64,000 nt of DNA from an uncultured Erythrobacter sp. (GCA_947499095.1 CANMMR010000010.1:1-64000); one strand, 5' to 3'. Shown: positions 8,784 to 17,911, counted from the first letter of the stretch. Notes: a model not told the origin generated them from the sequence alone. Program-made: numbers and translations.

Positions 8784-10022
8784 TCAAACATCGTCCGCCG
8801 AGACCATCTCGCCCCGGTCGATCTCGCCCGTCATCACCGCCACCGTCGTCGCCACAGCCGCATCGCCGCTAACATTGGTGGTGGTGCGCATCATGTCCAT
8901 GATCCGGTCCACGCCCGCCACGAAGGCGATCGTTTCCAGCGGCACGCCGACCGCGCCGAAGACCAGCGCCATCATGATGAGGCCCGCGCCCGGGATGCCC
9001 GCCGCGCCGACCGCGCCGAGCGTCGCAAGGATCGAGATCAGGAAATAGTCGCCCATCGACAGGTCGACGCCGAAGATCTGCGCGCCGAATAGCGTCGCGA
9101 GGCCGAGATACATCGCCGTGCCGTTCATGTTGATCGTCGCGCCGAGACTGATCACGAAGGCCGCGACCGAGTTCGAGACGCCGAGGTTGCGCTCCGCGCA
9201 GCGCAAAGTCACCGGCAGCGTCGCATTGGAGCTGGCGGTGGAATAGCTCACCGCCATCGCATCCACGATCCCGCGGAAGAAATCGCGCACCGGAAGCTTG
9301 GCGAGGAACTTGATCATCCCGCCATAGATGAAGGCGATGATCAGCAGGCAGCCGAGGTAATTGAGGCCCACCAGCTTGGCGAGGCTGACCAGCGCGTCCA
9401 GCCCCAGCGTCCCCGCCACCCACGCCATCAGCGCGAAAACGCCGAAGGGTGTGAGCTCCATCACGATCATGGTGACCTTCTGCATGATCACCGCGCCGCT
9501 ATCGAACACCTTCTGGACCGGGACGCCCTCTTCCTTGGCCATCAGAATGCCGATGCCGATCAGGAGCGAGAAGACGATCAGCGGCAGCACCGCGACGTCC
9601 GCCATCACCTGCACAGGGCTTTCGGGCACGATCGAAAGGATCATGTCGACCGCCGTGGTTTCATTGGGCACCGGCGTTTCACCGCGCTGGATGGCGCTGG
9701 TATCGACGCCCGCCCCCGGCGCGAGCACCGTCCCAAGGCCAAGGCCAAGCCACACCGCGATTTGCCCCGTCACCACGAACAGGATCATCGCCCGCCCGCC
9801 GACCGCGCCGAGCTTCCTCAGGTCCCCGATCGCCGCCACCCCGCTGACGAGGCTGAAGAAGATCAGCGGGACGACCAGCATCTTGATCGCCTTGATGAAG
9901 AAATCGCCGATCCACTTGATGCTTTCCGCATCCGGCCCCCAGGCCCAGCCGGTCAGTACCCCCAGGATGAGCGCGGTGATGACGCGCTGCCACAGCGGAA
10001 TTTCGAACCAGGTCTTCAGCAC
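8784..10022 (-). CDS. Dicarboxylate/amino acid:cation symporter (DAACS family)
   Basis: A 412-residue multi-helix inner-membrane transporter of the GltP/DctA family, which imports glutamate, aspartate or C4-dicarboxylates with H+ or Na+. The re-entrant hairpin motif SSNATLPVTLRCAE, a variant of the usual SSSATLP, and the NMNGTA motif are both present, with the helical hairpin VFGAVGVPLETIAFVAGVDRIMDM near the end. Length is normal. The substrate cannot be told from sequence alone. Confidence 0.92.
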   Translation of the reverse strand: MLKTWFEIPLWQRVITALILGVLTGWAWGPDAESIKWIGDFFIKAIKMLVVPLIFFSLVSGVAAIGDLRKLGAVGGRAMILFVVTGQIAVWLGLGLGTVLAPGAGVDTSAIQRGETPVPNETTAVDMILSIVPESPVQVMADVAVLPLIVFSLLIGIGILMAKEEGVPVQKVFDSGAVIMQKVTMIVMELTPFGVFALMAWVAGTLGLDALVSLAKLVGLNYLGCLLIIAFIYGGMIKFLAKLPVRDFFRGIVDAMAVSYSTASSNATLPVTLRCAERNLGVSNSVAAFVISLGATINMNGTAMYLGLATLFGAQIFGVDLSMGDYFLISILATLGAVGAAGIPGAGLIMMALVFGAVGVPLETIAFVAGVDRIMDMMRTTTNVSGDAAVATTVAVMTGEIDRGEMVSADDV

Positions 10023-10046
10023 GGCGATCCCTCCCCAACTCAGCCT

Positions 10047-11189
10047 CTAGTGGGCCAGCGCGTCCTTCGCGATGCGCGCATAGATGCGGCTTAGCGTCGA
10101 AAGGTCCTCGATGGCTACAGCCTCGTCGCGCTTGTGCATGGTTGCGTTGCAGAGTCCGAATTCGATCACCGGGCACACGGCGCGGAGGAAACGTGCATCG
10201 GAAGTGCCACCGGTGGTTGAGGGTTCGGGATCGATCCCCGTCTCCGCCTTGACCGCGGCGGCGATGATATCGCTGAACTCGCCCGGCGGCGTCAGGAACG
10301 GCTCGCCCGAAATGATCGGCAGCGCGGTGCCGCCGTGCTTCTCCGCAATCGCACCGATTTTCTCAGACAGCGAGGCGCCGGAATGCGTATCGTTGAAGCG
10401 GATCGAAAGGCGCGCCTTGGCCTTGGCCGGGATGACGTTGTGCGCATGGTTCGGGATGTCGATCTCGGTGATCTCGAGATTGCTCGGCTGGAACCAGTCG
10501 GTGCCTTCATCCAGCACCAGGGCGTCCAGTTCCGCCAGCATGGCGACCAGCTTGGGGATCGGATTGTCGGCGAGGTGCGGATAGGCGACATGGCCCTGCG
10601 TCCCCTCGACCTCCAGCCAGATATTCACCGAACCGCGCCGCCCGATCTTCATCATGTCGCCGAGCCGGTTTACGGATGTGGGTTCGCCTACCAGGCAAAG
10701 GTCGGGCCGGATGCCCTCGGCGTCCATGTAATCGATCAGCGCGCGCGTACCGTGAAGCGCCGGGCCTTCCTCGTCGCCGGTGATGATGAAACTGATCGTT
10801 CCGGCCCTGGCAGGCACATTCGCCACCGCATCGACCATGCAGGCGATCGAGCCCTTCATGTCCACCGCCCCGCGCCCGTAGAGCAATTCGCCCCGCTCCT
10901 CCGGCTCGAAGGCGTCACTAGTCCAGCCATCACCCGGCGGCACCACGTCGAGGTGCCCGGCAAAGGCGAAATGCTTCGATCCTGCCGGCCCGCGACGGAT
11001 CGCGAAGAGGTTCTCTACCGCTTCCTCCGGCGTGCCCTGCTCGCCGTCGCCGCGAATGAAGCGCGTGACCTCGAAGCCGAGGGGCGCCAGCATCGCTTCC
11101 ATCGCATCGAACACCTGCCCGCGCGCGGGCGTGACGCTGGACGCAGCCATCAGCCGTTTTGCCAGATCTAGCGCCATTGTTTCCATCAT
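10047..11189 (-). CDS. dapE: Succinyl-diaminopimelate desuccinylase
   Basis: A 380-residue M20-family metallohydrolase that makes LL-diaminopimelate from its N-succinyl form. Metal ligands are visible in GHLDVVPPGDGW, YGRGAVDMKGS, TGDEEGPALHGT (catalytic Glu pair) and the C-terminal CNATMHK histidine. The VGEPTS motif is present. Several Met codons (MMETMAL) precede the first helix, so the start is uncertain by up to four residues. It lies upstream of the symporter gene in the same direction. Confidence 0.95.
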   Translation of the reverse strand: MMETMALDLAKRLMAASSVTPARGQVFDAMEAMLAPLGFEVTRFIRGDGEQGTPEEAVENLFAIRRGPAGSKHFAFAGHLDVVPPGDGWTSDAFEPEERGELLYGRGAVDMKGSIACMVDAVANVPARAGTISFIITGDEEGPALHGTRALIDYMDAEGIRPDLCLVGEPTSVNRLGDMMKIGRRGSVNIWLEVEGTQGHVAYPHLADNPIPKLVAMLAELDALVLDEGTDWFQPSNLEITEIDIPNHAHNVIPAKAKARLSIRFNDTHSGASLSEKIGAIAEKHGGTALPIISGEPFLTPPGEFSDIIAAAVKAETGIDPEPSTTGGTSDARFLRAVCPVIEFGLCNATMHKRDEAVAIEDLSTLSRIYARIAKDALAH

Positions 11190-11326
11190 GCAGTACCGTC
11201 CTTCTGATTTTCGATAATTCTCAAGGCTGTACGATCGGCCTGATCTTCCTGTCCTATTTCATACGCCTTTCCGAGAGTTATTCGTCGATTAGCGCGATGA
11301 TGCGCTGTTCTCTGGAGGTGACAATC

Positions 11327-11548
11327 ATGAATAAACAGATTGCTGAACTGTGTTTCGATGAAACCGATCTCGTCGGTGGTGCCAATGTGTTCAATGATAT
11401 TTCGGATGCAATGTTCGCCGCGTCCATCGTGTCGGCAGGTGCAGGCGCCGTGCCCACTCCCGCCTCGGCTCCGCTGCTCGGCTTCGCTGCGCTGACTGGT
11501 CTGATGGGTGTTGGCGCCAACTACCTGTCCCGCCAGGTCGAGGACTGA
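11327..11548 (+). CDS. Putative double-glycine-leader peptide (bacteriocin-like)
   Basis: A 73-residue peptide with a strong ribosome site (GGAGGTGA at 11314-11321, 5 nt before ATG). The N-terminus MNKQIAELCFDETDLVGG matches the pattern of class II bacteriocin/microcin leaders ending in a GG cleavage site. The remainder is small-residue rich and amphipathic to hydrophobic (AASIVSAGAGAVPTPASAPLLGFAA...), as in pore-forming bacteriocins. The next gene encodes a short two-helix membrane protein that would suit an immunity role. No C39 peptidase exporter is nearby. The assignment is inference from motif and context only. Confidence 0.6.
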   Translation: MNKQIAELCFDETDLVGGANVFNDISDAMFAASIVSAGAGAVPTPASAPLLGFAALTGLMGVGANYLSRQVED

Positions 11549-11555
11549 TTGTACT

Positions 11556-11591
11556 GCCGAGCAGGTTCAGGTAAATCCCGGCCTGCTCGGC
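11556..11591 (+). promoter_or_regulatory. Hairpin between peptide gene and its partner
   Basis: A perfect 10-bp inverted repeat (GCCGAGCAGG / CCTGCTCGGC, 16-nt loop) sits in the 57-bp gap. Without a T run it may act as a processing or partial-termination element that keeps the downstream gene at lower expression. Confidence 0.5.
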
Positions 11592-11605
11592 CGCTCGGAG
11601 ACAGT

Positions 11606-11791
11606 ATGAAAAACGGTAGCACGCTCCTGCTGGCGATAATCTGTGCGGTCGCTGTCGCAGGGTTGGCCATCGCATTGACCGGTTGGTTCCTCGACGCGGA
11701 TCGCGGCGCGTGGCGACCGTGGTTGTCAGTCGGTTCGGTCGCGGCAATCCTGATATGCGCCGTGATCCTTTATCGTCGATATCAGTCTTAG
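11606..11791 (+). CDS. Small two-helix membrane protein (possible immunity protein)
   Basis: 61 residues, with helices GSTLLLAIICAVAVAGLAIALTG-like (about 4-26) and VGSVAAILICAVILY (about 42-56), joined by a short polar loop (DADRGAWRPW). CGGAG lies 5 nt before ATG 11606. It follows the double-glycine-leader peptide gene by 57 bp on the same strand. Small membrane proteins of this size are typical bacteriocin immunity proteins, but the role here is inferred from position only. Confidence 0.55.
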   Translation: MKNGSTLLLAIICAVAVAGLAIALTGWFLDADRGAWRPWLSVGSVAAILICAVILYRRYQS

Positions 11792-12654
11792 CCATCTTGC
11801 CGTTCGGGCAGCGGGCCGGGCGCAAAGGCTGCGTCGAGATACTCCGCTATGCGCAAGCCGGCCTGCAACACGCGGCGGCGGGCGACGGGGATCGAGCGGT
11901 CGAGCACGTCCTGCGACAGCACGGTTTCGTCGGGCAGCTCGCCATTGCAGGGATTGCAGCCGAAGGCTTGCGGATAGACGAAATCGCGTGATAGCTGCCA
12001 GCTTTCGCGGCCCCAGTCGGCCGCGCGTCCGCCCGCCAGCTTCGCACGCTCGGCGGCGGAATAGCGGCGTACCACCGGCGGATTACCGCTGATCGCGCGC
12101 TCTGCCAGCGGACCGTCCCACACCCAATGCAGGTTCAGCCCCGGCACGATGCCATAGGCGGCGGTGCGATCGTTCCCGCCGCGATCGTCCTTGTCGCCTG
12201 AATGGAGCGGCATGTGAATGTCGCCGATGAAGTGGACCATGAAGGCAAGCGCTTCCAGTCGGACATTGTCGGGCAGGCTCTCGTCGGCAAGGATGCGCTG
12301 GTTTCGCTCTACCTGCGCGCTGACGCAGGCGCCGCCCGAGCAGTTCTTGCGCGCGTCATATTCCTCGGTGATCGGCTCGGTCTGGTAATGCCAGGCGAAG
12401 GTATAGCCCCAGCGCCAGTAGGCTCCGCGCAGGCAATCGGGCCATACCGCTGCATCCTCTAGGCTGGCGAGCGGGCAATCGGGCGTGCCCAGTTGCGGCG
12501 AGGCGCGCAACAGCCGCTCGATCTTGGCGCGTGTTTCGGGCTCGACATTCGCCTCGGCGATCTCGGCCGTAACGGTGTGCGCGTAATAGCCCCACGCTTT
12601 CGCCTGTGCGGGAAGCAGGGCAAGGACCGCCGCGAGAACAGCAACGAACCGCAT
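11788..12654 (-). CDS. S1/P1-type nuclease, secreted
   Basis: A 288-residue zinc-dependent single-strand nuclease/3'-nucleotidase. The signal peptide MRFVAVLAAVLALLPAQAKA is followed directly by WGYYAHT, so the mature N-terminal Trp, a zinc ligand in this family, is kept. Further ligands are in FAWHYQTE, MVHFIGDIHMPLHSGDKDDRGGND and NLHWVWD. It acts in the periplasm or outside. Its ATG overlaps the GST stop codon (ATGA), so the two are co-translated. Confidence 0.9.
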   Translation of the reverse strand: MRFVAVLAAVLALLPAQAKAWGYYAHTVTAEIAEANVEPETRAKIERLLRASPQLGTPDCPLASLEDAAVWPDCLRGAYWRWGYTFAWHYQTEPITEEYDARKNCSGGACVSAQVERNQRILADESLPDNVRLEALAFMVHFIGDIHMPLHSGDKDDRGGNDRTAAYGIVPGLNLHWVWDGPLAERAISGNPPVVRRYSAAERAKLAGGRAADWGRESWQLSRDFVYPQAFGCNPCNGELPDETVLSQDVLDRSIPVARRRVLQAGLRIAEYLDAAFAPGPLPERQDG

Positions 12655-13313
12655 CAGCCGACGGTCTCGTATTGCTCGATCACCCACTCCTCGTTTTCCG
12701 AGGCCTCGATCCAGCCCTGCATCCACTCATGCTCCCACAACGCCTGCATGTAGGCAGCGGCGAAGCCGGGGACGGCGATCTGGTAGCTGATGAAGCGGCT
12801 GACCACCGGCGCGAAGAACACGTCCGCCGCGCCGAAGGTGCCGAACAGGAACGGCCCGCCGCTGCCGAAGCGGCTGCGCGCTTCCGCCCACAGGCCGAGG
12901 ATGCGGATGATGTCCGCCTTGCAGGCCTCGCTCGGCTCGAACCCGTCGAAGCGCTTGCGCACGTTCATCGGGCACTCGCCGCGCAGTGCCTGGAAGCTGG
13001 AATGCATTTCGGCGACCATCGACCGCGCCATGCCGCGCGCCACGTCGTCCTTGGGCCAGAAGCGGTCGCGCCCGACCTTGTCGGCGAGATATTCGAGGAT
13101 GGCAAGGCTGTCCCACACGACCACCTCGTCGTCCCACAGCAGAGGCACCTTGCCGCTCGAGGGGCGGATCTCGCCGCTTTGCTTGTCGGCTTCCCAGTTC
13201 TCGCCGAAGAGGGGCACGACGATCTCTTCGAAGGAGAGGCCCGACTGCTTGGCCGCGAGCCAGCCGCGCAGGCTCCAGCTGGAATAATTCTTGTTGCCGA
13301 TGACGAGTTTCAT
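12654..13313 (-). CDS. Glutathione S-transferase family protein
   Basis: 219 residues with an N-terminal thioredoxin-fold half (MKLVIGNKNYSSWSLRGWLA, KVPLLWDDEVVVWDSLAILEYLA, which includes the cis-Pro and the glutathione-binding DS) and an all-helical C-terminal half. The active-site Ser is probably in YSSWS. Substrate is unknown. It overlaps the S1/P1 nuclease gene downstream by 4 nt. Confidence 0.88.
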   Translation of the reverse strand: MKLVIGNKNYSSWSLRGWLAAKQSGLSFEEIVVPLFGENWEADKQSGEIRPSSGKVPLLWDDEVVVWDSLAILEYLADKVGRDRFWPKDDVARGMARSMVAEMHSSFQALRGECPMNVRKRFDGFEPSEACKADIIRILGLWAEARSRFGSGGPFLFGTFGAADVFFAPVVSRFISYQIAVPGFAAAYMQALWEHEWMQGWIEASENEEWVIEQYETVG

Positions 13314-13419
13314 GCGCGTGTCCCACCTGTTTCGCCTTCGCGGTAGAGGTTCAGCTTGGCAGTGTCGAGGCTGAACGAAGTGGCTTTGCGACGAACGACG
13401 GCTGGGCTAGACGGGCGGC

Positions 13420-13839
13420 ATGAGCTTGCGCCCCTTCCACCTCGCTTTCCCCGTCGACGACCTCGCCGAAGCCCGCCGCTTCTATGGCGAGACCATGGGC
13501 TGTGCCGAGGGGCGCAGTAGCCCCGAATGGATCGATTTCGATTTTTACGGCCACCAGATCGTCGCCCATCTCGCGCCGGGCGGATCGGGCGACCGGACAC
13601 GCAACTACGTCGATGGCCACGGCGTACCGGTGCCGCATTTCGGCATCGTCCTACGGATGGTTGATTGGCAGGCGCTGGCCGAGCGGCTGCGCGCCGCAAA
13701 GGTGGAATTCGCCATCGAACCGACGATCCGCTTCAAGGGCCAGCCCGGCGAACAGGCCACCATGTTCTTCCGCGACCCCAGCGGAAACGCTCTGGAAATG
13801 AAGGCTTTCGCCGACGACGCCATGTTGTTTGCGACCTGA
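13420..13839 (+). CDS. VOC-family protein (glyoxalase/dioxygenase fold)
   Basis: 139 residues forming two beta-alpha-beta-beta-beta units typical of the vicinal oxygen chelate superfamily. Candidate metal ligands are H7 (FHLAFPV), a mid-chain His (PHFGIVL) and a C-terminal Glu (NALEMKAF) within the DPSGN(A/R)LE signature. Lengths and motifs resemble the YycE/PhnB-like single-domain members often called bleomycin resistance-like. Substrate is not inferable. Confidence 0.85.
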   Translation: MSLRPFHLAFPVDDLAEARRFYGETMGCAEGRSSPEWIDFDFYGHQIVAHLAPGGSGDRTRNYVDGHGVPVPHFGIVLRMVDWQALAERLRAAKVEFAIEPTIRFKGQPGEQATMFFRDPSGNALEMKAFADDAMLFAT

Positions 13840-14054
13840 CGACCAATGGCGATTAGGTAAATGCCAAGTGCCGTGCTAGGGCGATCCCGCTGACGTCGAA
13901 TTATGCGACGGACTTCGGCTTTTGACGACCGCCCGACACCCCCGCGTGTGCAGGCGCAACCCAGACTTCGACTTCCTTTCATCGGACGATTTTAAGCACG
14001 ACCACGCCGCATGTCGCGGCGGGGCAATCCCATGCGTTCTTGAAAGGAACCATC

Positions 14055-14267
14055 ATGAGCAAGACCGGAACAGTCAAATTCTTCAACGCCGACAAGGGCT
14101 ATGGCTTCATCCAGCCCGACGACGGCTCGGACGACAGCTTCGTCCACATCACTGCCGTGCAGGCCGCGGGCATGCAGTCGCTGGATAAGGACCAGCGCCT
14201 CAACTACGAAGTAGAGACCGGCCGCAATGGCAAGGCCAGCGCCGTCAACCTCTCGGCCGCCGACTAA
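14055..14267 (+). CDS. cspA: Cold-shock domain protein
   Basis: A 70-residue single cold-shock domain. RNP1 (KGYGFIQ) and RNP2 (DSFVHI) are intact, so it should bind single-stranded RNA or DNA. AAAGGAA at 14043-14049 sets ATG 14055. The 200-bp gap upstream contains a small hairpin (CGCCGC / GCGGCG near 14007-14023) and could be the long structured 5' UTR common to csp mRNAs. A terminator-like hairpin follows the gene. Confidence 0.95.
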   Translation: MSKTGTVKFFNADKGYGFIQPDDGSDDSFVHITAVQAAGMQSLDKDQRLNYEVETGRNGKASAVNLSAAD

Positions 14268-14282
14268 GGTCGACTAGACCAT

Positions 14283-14313
14283 CCCCCGCACGCGCATCGT
14301 GTGTGTGCGGGGG
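14283..14313 (+). terminator. Terminator hairpin after cspA
   Basis: A perfect 9-bp GC stem (CCCCCGCAC / GTGCGGGGG) lies 15 bp after the cspA stop codon. There is no T run. Confidence 0.6.
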
Positions 14314-14348
14314 CACGTCGCATACCTCCCTCCAGCGAGAGACCGAGC

Positions 14349-14567
14349 ATGAGCCAGACATTCGAATTCTACGACGCGCGCGCAAAAGAGGCCGCTGCGG
14401 AAGCCAAGGCCGCTACTCTCGATAATGTCCGGGCACGCAGCCTTCGGGCAGAACAGACCTGGCGCGGCCTCGCCATTCAGGCACGCAAGGTAAAGACGGA
14501 ACGCGAGAAGGCGCTTCAGGCCAGTGCCGCAAAGCGTGCTGCGGACGAAGCGATCGCGTCCAGCTAG
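14349..14567 (+). CDS. Small helical hypothetical protein
   Basis: 72 residues, Ala/Glu/Lys/Arg-rich throughout (for example RAKEAAAEAKAATLDNVRAR), predicted as one long charged helix or coiled coil. No family recognised. It starts at ATG 14349 behind a weak AGCGAGAG site. Its TAG overlaps the engB stop codon on the other strand by 3 nt. Confidence 0.55.
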   Translation: MSQTFEFYDARAKEAAAEAKAATLDNVRARSLRAEQTWRGLAIQARKVKTEREKALQASAAKRAADEAIASS

Positions 14568-15208
14568 ACGCCCGCGTCGGCCAGCACCGCCGCCCTTAGC
14601 GCGCCGATGCCCATGCCCTTTTCCGCGCTGGTGACGTGGATTTCCGGATAGGCGGCGACATGCTTGCGCGCTTCCGCCTCGGTCGCGGCAACTACCTTTT
14701 CGAGTTCGCTCGCCTTGATCTTGTCCGCCTTGGTCAAGACGACGCGATAGCCGACCGCCGCTTCATCGAGCATCGTCATCATCTCGCGATCGACCTCTTT
14801 CGGACCGTGACGACTATCGACCAAGACCAGCGTGCGGGCCAGCACCGCGCGGCCGCGCAGGTAGGTCTTCACGAGGTTCTTCCAGCGCTCGACGACCTTC
14901 ACCGGAGCCTTGGCGAAACCATAGCCGGGCATATCGACGAGCCGGAACAGCGTCGGATCGCCGACTTCGAAGAAGTTCAGCTCCTGCGTGCGCCCCGGAG
15001 TGACGGATGCGCGCGCGATCGCCTTGCGGCCGGTCAGCGCATTGAGCAGCGTGCTCTTGCCGACGTTCGACCGCCCGCAGAAGGCGATCTCCGGCACGTC
15101 CGGCTCGGGCAGGAACTTAAGCTGCGGCGCGGAGAGCAGGAATTCCACCCGGCCCGAGAACAGCTTGGTCGCGCGCCTTTCCAGCGTGGCGAGTTCGGCC
15201 TTGTCCAT
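14564..15208 (-). CDS. engB: Ribosome biogenesis GTP-binding protein EngB/YsxC
   Basis: A 214-residue TRAFAC-class GTPase needed for 50S assembly. G1 is GRSNVGKST, G3 is DMPGYGFA, G4 is TKADK and G5 is TSAEKG. Start ATG 15208 overlaps the yidC stop (ATGA), placing it at the end of the rpmH-rnpA-yidD-yidC operon as in other alphaproteobacteria. Confidence 0.96.
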   Translation of the reverse strand: MDKAELATLERRATKLFSGRVEFLLSAPQLKFLPEPDVPEIAFCGRSNVGKSTLLNALTGRKAIARASVTPGRTQELNFFEVGDPTLFRLVDMPGYGFAKAPVKVVERWKNLVKTYLRGRAVLARTLVLVDSRHGPKEVDREMMTMLDEAAVGYRVVLTKADKIKASELEKVVAATEAEARKHVAAYPEIHVTSAEKGMGIGALRAAVLADAGV

Positions 15209-16980
15209 CAGGTGACCTTGGCCGCCTCGGCCGCCTTCTTCTTTTTCTCTTCCTCGATCATCGCGCGCATCTGCGGATGCTTGGAATAGAGATACTTCTG
15301 CTGTGCCAGCGTCAGCACGTTGGAGGTGACCCAGTAGAGCAGCAGGCCCGCGGCGAACGGCGCCATGACGAACATCAGGATCCACGGCATGATGTCGAAG
15401 ATCTTCTGCTGCATCGGATCCATCGCACTGGGATTGAGCTTGAAGGTCAGCCACATCGTGAAGCCCAGCAGCACGGCGAGTACGCCGAGGCCGAAGATGA
15501 TCATCAGCCAGCCGGGCACATCGATCCCGACATAGGCCAGCGCATTGGCGAGATTGGCCGGATCGGGCGCGGACAGATCGTCGATCCAGGCGAATTTCTC
15601 GTGCCGCATCTCGACCGCCAGGATCAGCACCTTGTAAAGCGCGAAGAACACCGGGATCTGGAGCAGCATCGGCAGGCAGCCGGCGAGCGGATTGACCTTC
15701 TCGCGCTTGTAGAGCTCCATGATCTCCTGCTGCTGCTTCGGCTTGTCGTCCTTATATTTCTCCTGCAGCTCCTTCATCTTGGGCTGGATGGCCTTCATCG
15801 CGGCCATGCTGGCAAAGCCCTTCTGCGCGATGGGGAACATCAGGCCGCGGACGATGACGGTCAGGATGATGATGGCGACGCCGAAGTTGCCGACCGCATC
15901 GAACAGCGTACGCAGCAGCCACAGGATCGGCTTTTCGAACCAGCGGAACCAGCCCCAGTCGATCGCGAAACCGAACTTCTCGATTCCGGCATCCTGGTAC
16001 TGGTCGAGCACCACGCTTTCCTTCGCGCCCGCATAAAGCCGCGAGGTGGTGGTGAACTTGCGGCCGGCCGGAACGGTCACCGGCTCGTAGATCACATCGG
16101 TGCGATAGGTTTCGTTGCCGAGCGAGCGATAGCTGGTCGCCGGTGCGCTGCCGTCCTGCGGGACCAGGGCGGCGAGCCAGTAGATATCGGCGAAGCCCGC
16201 CCACCGCGTACGGCCTTGCGGCCGTACGACGCCTGCCTCGTCCACGTCCTCGTAATCGACATCGTAATCGGCCGTGTCGCCGAACACGCCCATCGGGCCC
16301 GAATGCGCGTTGAAGATGTCCTGGCTGGCGGTGCGGCTGGTGCGGTTCACCAGGCCGAAGGGCTCGACGACCACCTGGTTGCCGGAGGTGTTGCTCACCG
16401 CCTGCTCGGCCGTGATCATGTAATTGTCGTCGATGGCGTAGGTGACTTCGAAGGTCAGGCCTTGGCCGTTGTTCCAGCTAAGCGTCACCGGCGTATCGGG
16501 CGTCAGGCGCTCGCCGTCCGCCTCCCACAAGGTCTGCACACCGGGCACGCGAATGTTCGAGCCGACCCAGCCGAACTGCGCGAAATACTGTGCGGGCGTG
16601 CCGTTGGGCGAGAACAGGCGGACGGGGCCGCTGTCCTTATCGGTCGTCTCGGTGTGATCCTTGAGAACGATATCGTCGATCAGGCCGCCGCGCAGGTTGA
16701 TCGACCCCGCTACGCGCGGCGCGTCGATCGGCAGGCGGTCGGGAGAAGCGAGAGCCTGCGCCACATCGACCTCTTCCTGCGCCTGCAATGCAGGATCGAC
16801 CAGCCCGCCGGTGCGCGAGTGCTGCGTGGCCTCGGCAGCGCGCGAGGCCGGCGTATCGGCCACCTCTTCTACCAGCGCCTCATCCTGCTGCGGGTAGAAA
16901 TACTGCATCGCATAATCCCACCCGATCAGCAGCAGGAAGGAAAGAGCGATCGCCAGGATAAGATTGCGCTGGTTTTCCAA
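15208..16980 (-). CDS. yidC: Membrane protein insertase YidC
   Basis: A 590-residue Oxa1-family insertase. The N-terminal helix (RNLILAIALSFLLLIGWDYAM) is followed by the large periplasmic beta domain (about 60-340) and five C-terminal helices (from about 355: LRTLFDAVGNFGVAIIILTVIVRGLMFPIAQKG...). The conserved positively charged groove region and the cytoplasmic KYKDDKPKQQQE hairpin are present. It follows yidD by 66 bp and overlaps engB. Confidence 0.97.
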   Translation of the reverse strand: MENQRNLILAIALSFLLLIGWDYAMQYFYPQQDEALVEEVADTPASRAAEATQHSRTGGLVDPALQAQEEVDVAQALASPDRLPIDAPRVAGSINLRGGLIDDIVLKDHTETTDKDSGPVRLFSPNGTPAQYFAQFGWVGSNIRVPGVQTLWEADGERLTPDTPVTLSWNNGQGLTFEVTYAIDDNYMITAEQAVSNTSGNQVVVEPFGLVNRTSRTASQDIFNAHSGPMGVFGDTADYDVDYEDVDEAGVVRPQGRTRWAGFADIYWLAALVPQDGSAPATSYRSLGNETYRTDVIYEPVTVPAGRKFTTTSRLYAGAKESVVLDQYQDAGIEKFGFAIDWGWFRWFEKPILWLLRTLFDAVGNFGVAIIILTVIVRGLMFPIAQKGFASMAAMKAIQPKMKELQEKYKDDKPKQQQEIMELYKREKVNPLAGCLPMLLQIPVFFALYKVLILAVEMRHEKFAWIDDLSAPDPANLANALAYVGIDVPGWLMIIFGLGVLAVLLGFTMWLTFKLNPSAMDPMQQKIFDIMPWILMFVMAPFAAGLLLYWVTSNVLTLAQQKYLYSKHPQMRAMIEEEKKKKAAEAAKVT

Positions 16981-17046
16981 GGTCGGTCCCGTCGTAGTCA
17001 GTCGTCGATATTTGGGGAGGTGTGTTATATAATCAAGACAGCGGCG

Positions 17047-17256
17047 CTAAGGCACCGGGTCGTAGCCATGCCCGCCCCATGGGTGGCAGCGCATTATACG
17101 CTTAAACGCCAGCCATCCACCCTTGATCGCACCGTATTTGCCCAGTGCCTGCACAGCATATTCGCTGCATGAGGGCGCATAGCGGCAGGTCGGCGGCAGG
17201 ATGCGGCTCGGCCCCCATTGCCATAGGCGCGCGACGAAGATCAGGACATGCTTCAC
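17047..17256 (-). CDS. yidD: Membrane protein insertion efficiency factor YidD
   Basis: 69 residues, starting at GTG 17256 that overlaps the rnpA stop (GTGA). It carries the DUF37/YidD hallmarks: [19 protein letters not shown] with its cysteines, and the C-terminal [14 protein letters not shown]. It assists YidC in membrane insertion. Confidence 0.95.
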   Translation of the reverse strand: MKHVLIFVARLWQWGPSRILPPTCRYAPSCSEYAVQALGKYGAIKGGWLAFKRIMRCHPWGGHGYDPVP

Positions 17257-17636
17257 GCCCGGGGACTCCGGCGCTTGCGCGGACCGCGTGCGGGATCGCC
17301 CTTGCCCTCGGCGGCCCGGGCGAGCGCTGCGCCGAGTTCCTCGCGCAGCTGCGCAAAATCGCGCTCGACCCCGCCTTCGCGACCGATCAGTATATGGTCG
17401 TGATCGGGCAGGCCGCTGTCCGGCAGCGCGCTCCACAGCAGCTCGCGAAAGCGGCGCTTCATGCGGTTGCGCACCACGGCATTGCCGATCTTCTTGGTGA
17501 CCGTGATGCCATAGCGCTTCCCCTGCCCGTCGTTCGGCCGGGCCAGCAGAACGAAGCCCGGACGCGCCACGCGCAGCCCGCGATTCGCCGCGAGGAAATC
17601 GCTACGCTTGCGGATGACGGAAAGGCTCGGGTGCAT
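17253..17636 (-). CDS. rnpA: Ribonuclease P protein component
   Basis: A 127-residue basic protein that binds RNase P RNA for tRNA 5' maturation. The RNR signature ([18 protein letters not shown]) and the start [16 protein letters not shown] are typical. The C-terminal tail is Arg/Lys/Pro-rich and slightly longer than usual. It is located between rpmH and yidD. Confidence 0.96.
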   Translation of the reverse strand: MHPSLSVIRKRSDFLAANRGLRVARPGFVLLARPNDGQGKRYGITVTKKIGNAVVRNRMKRRFRELLWSALPDSGLPDHDHILIGREGGVERDFAQLREELGAALARAAEGKGDPARGPRKRRSPRA

Positions 17637-17723
17637 GGATGCCAGATACGCAAAACGGGCCCCCGATGGGAGCCCGCTTGCAACTACCGGATGATCGCCG
17701 CGCGCCAGGCGCAGCGGATCACA

Positions 17724-17858
17724 TCACGCGCAGAGGTTCTTGCGGCCGCGGGCGCGGCGGGCGCGGAGGACCTTGCGGCCGCCCGGAGTCGCCTTGCGTG
17801 CGAAGAAACCGTGGCGGCGCTGGCGCACGAGGTTCGAGGGCTGGAAAGTCCGCTTCAT
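17724..17858 (-). CDS. rpmH: 50S ribosomal protein L34
   Basis: A 44-residue, extremely basic protein ([18 protein letters not shown] start, [13 protein letters not shown] end), the standard bL34 sequence apart from the terminal LCA. It heads the minus-strand rnpA-yidD-yidC-engB operon. Confidence 0.97.
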   Translation of the reverse strand: MKRTFQPSNLVRQRRHGFFARKATPGGRKVLRARRARGRKNLCA

Positions 17859-17911
17859 CGGATAAGTCCTTAAGTCTTACAGTGTCCGGCGGCGCCATCC
17901 GGCTGCCACCA

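Noticed and set aside
15277-17172. A 631-codon open frame on the plus strand across yidC
   Set aside because: Antisense shadow of yidC; Arg/His/Gln-rich and without recognisable domains.
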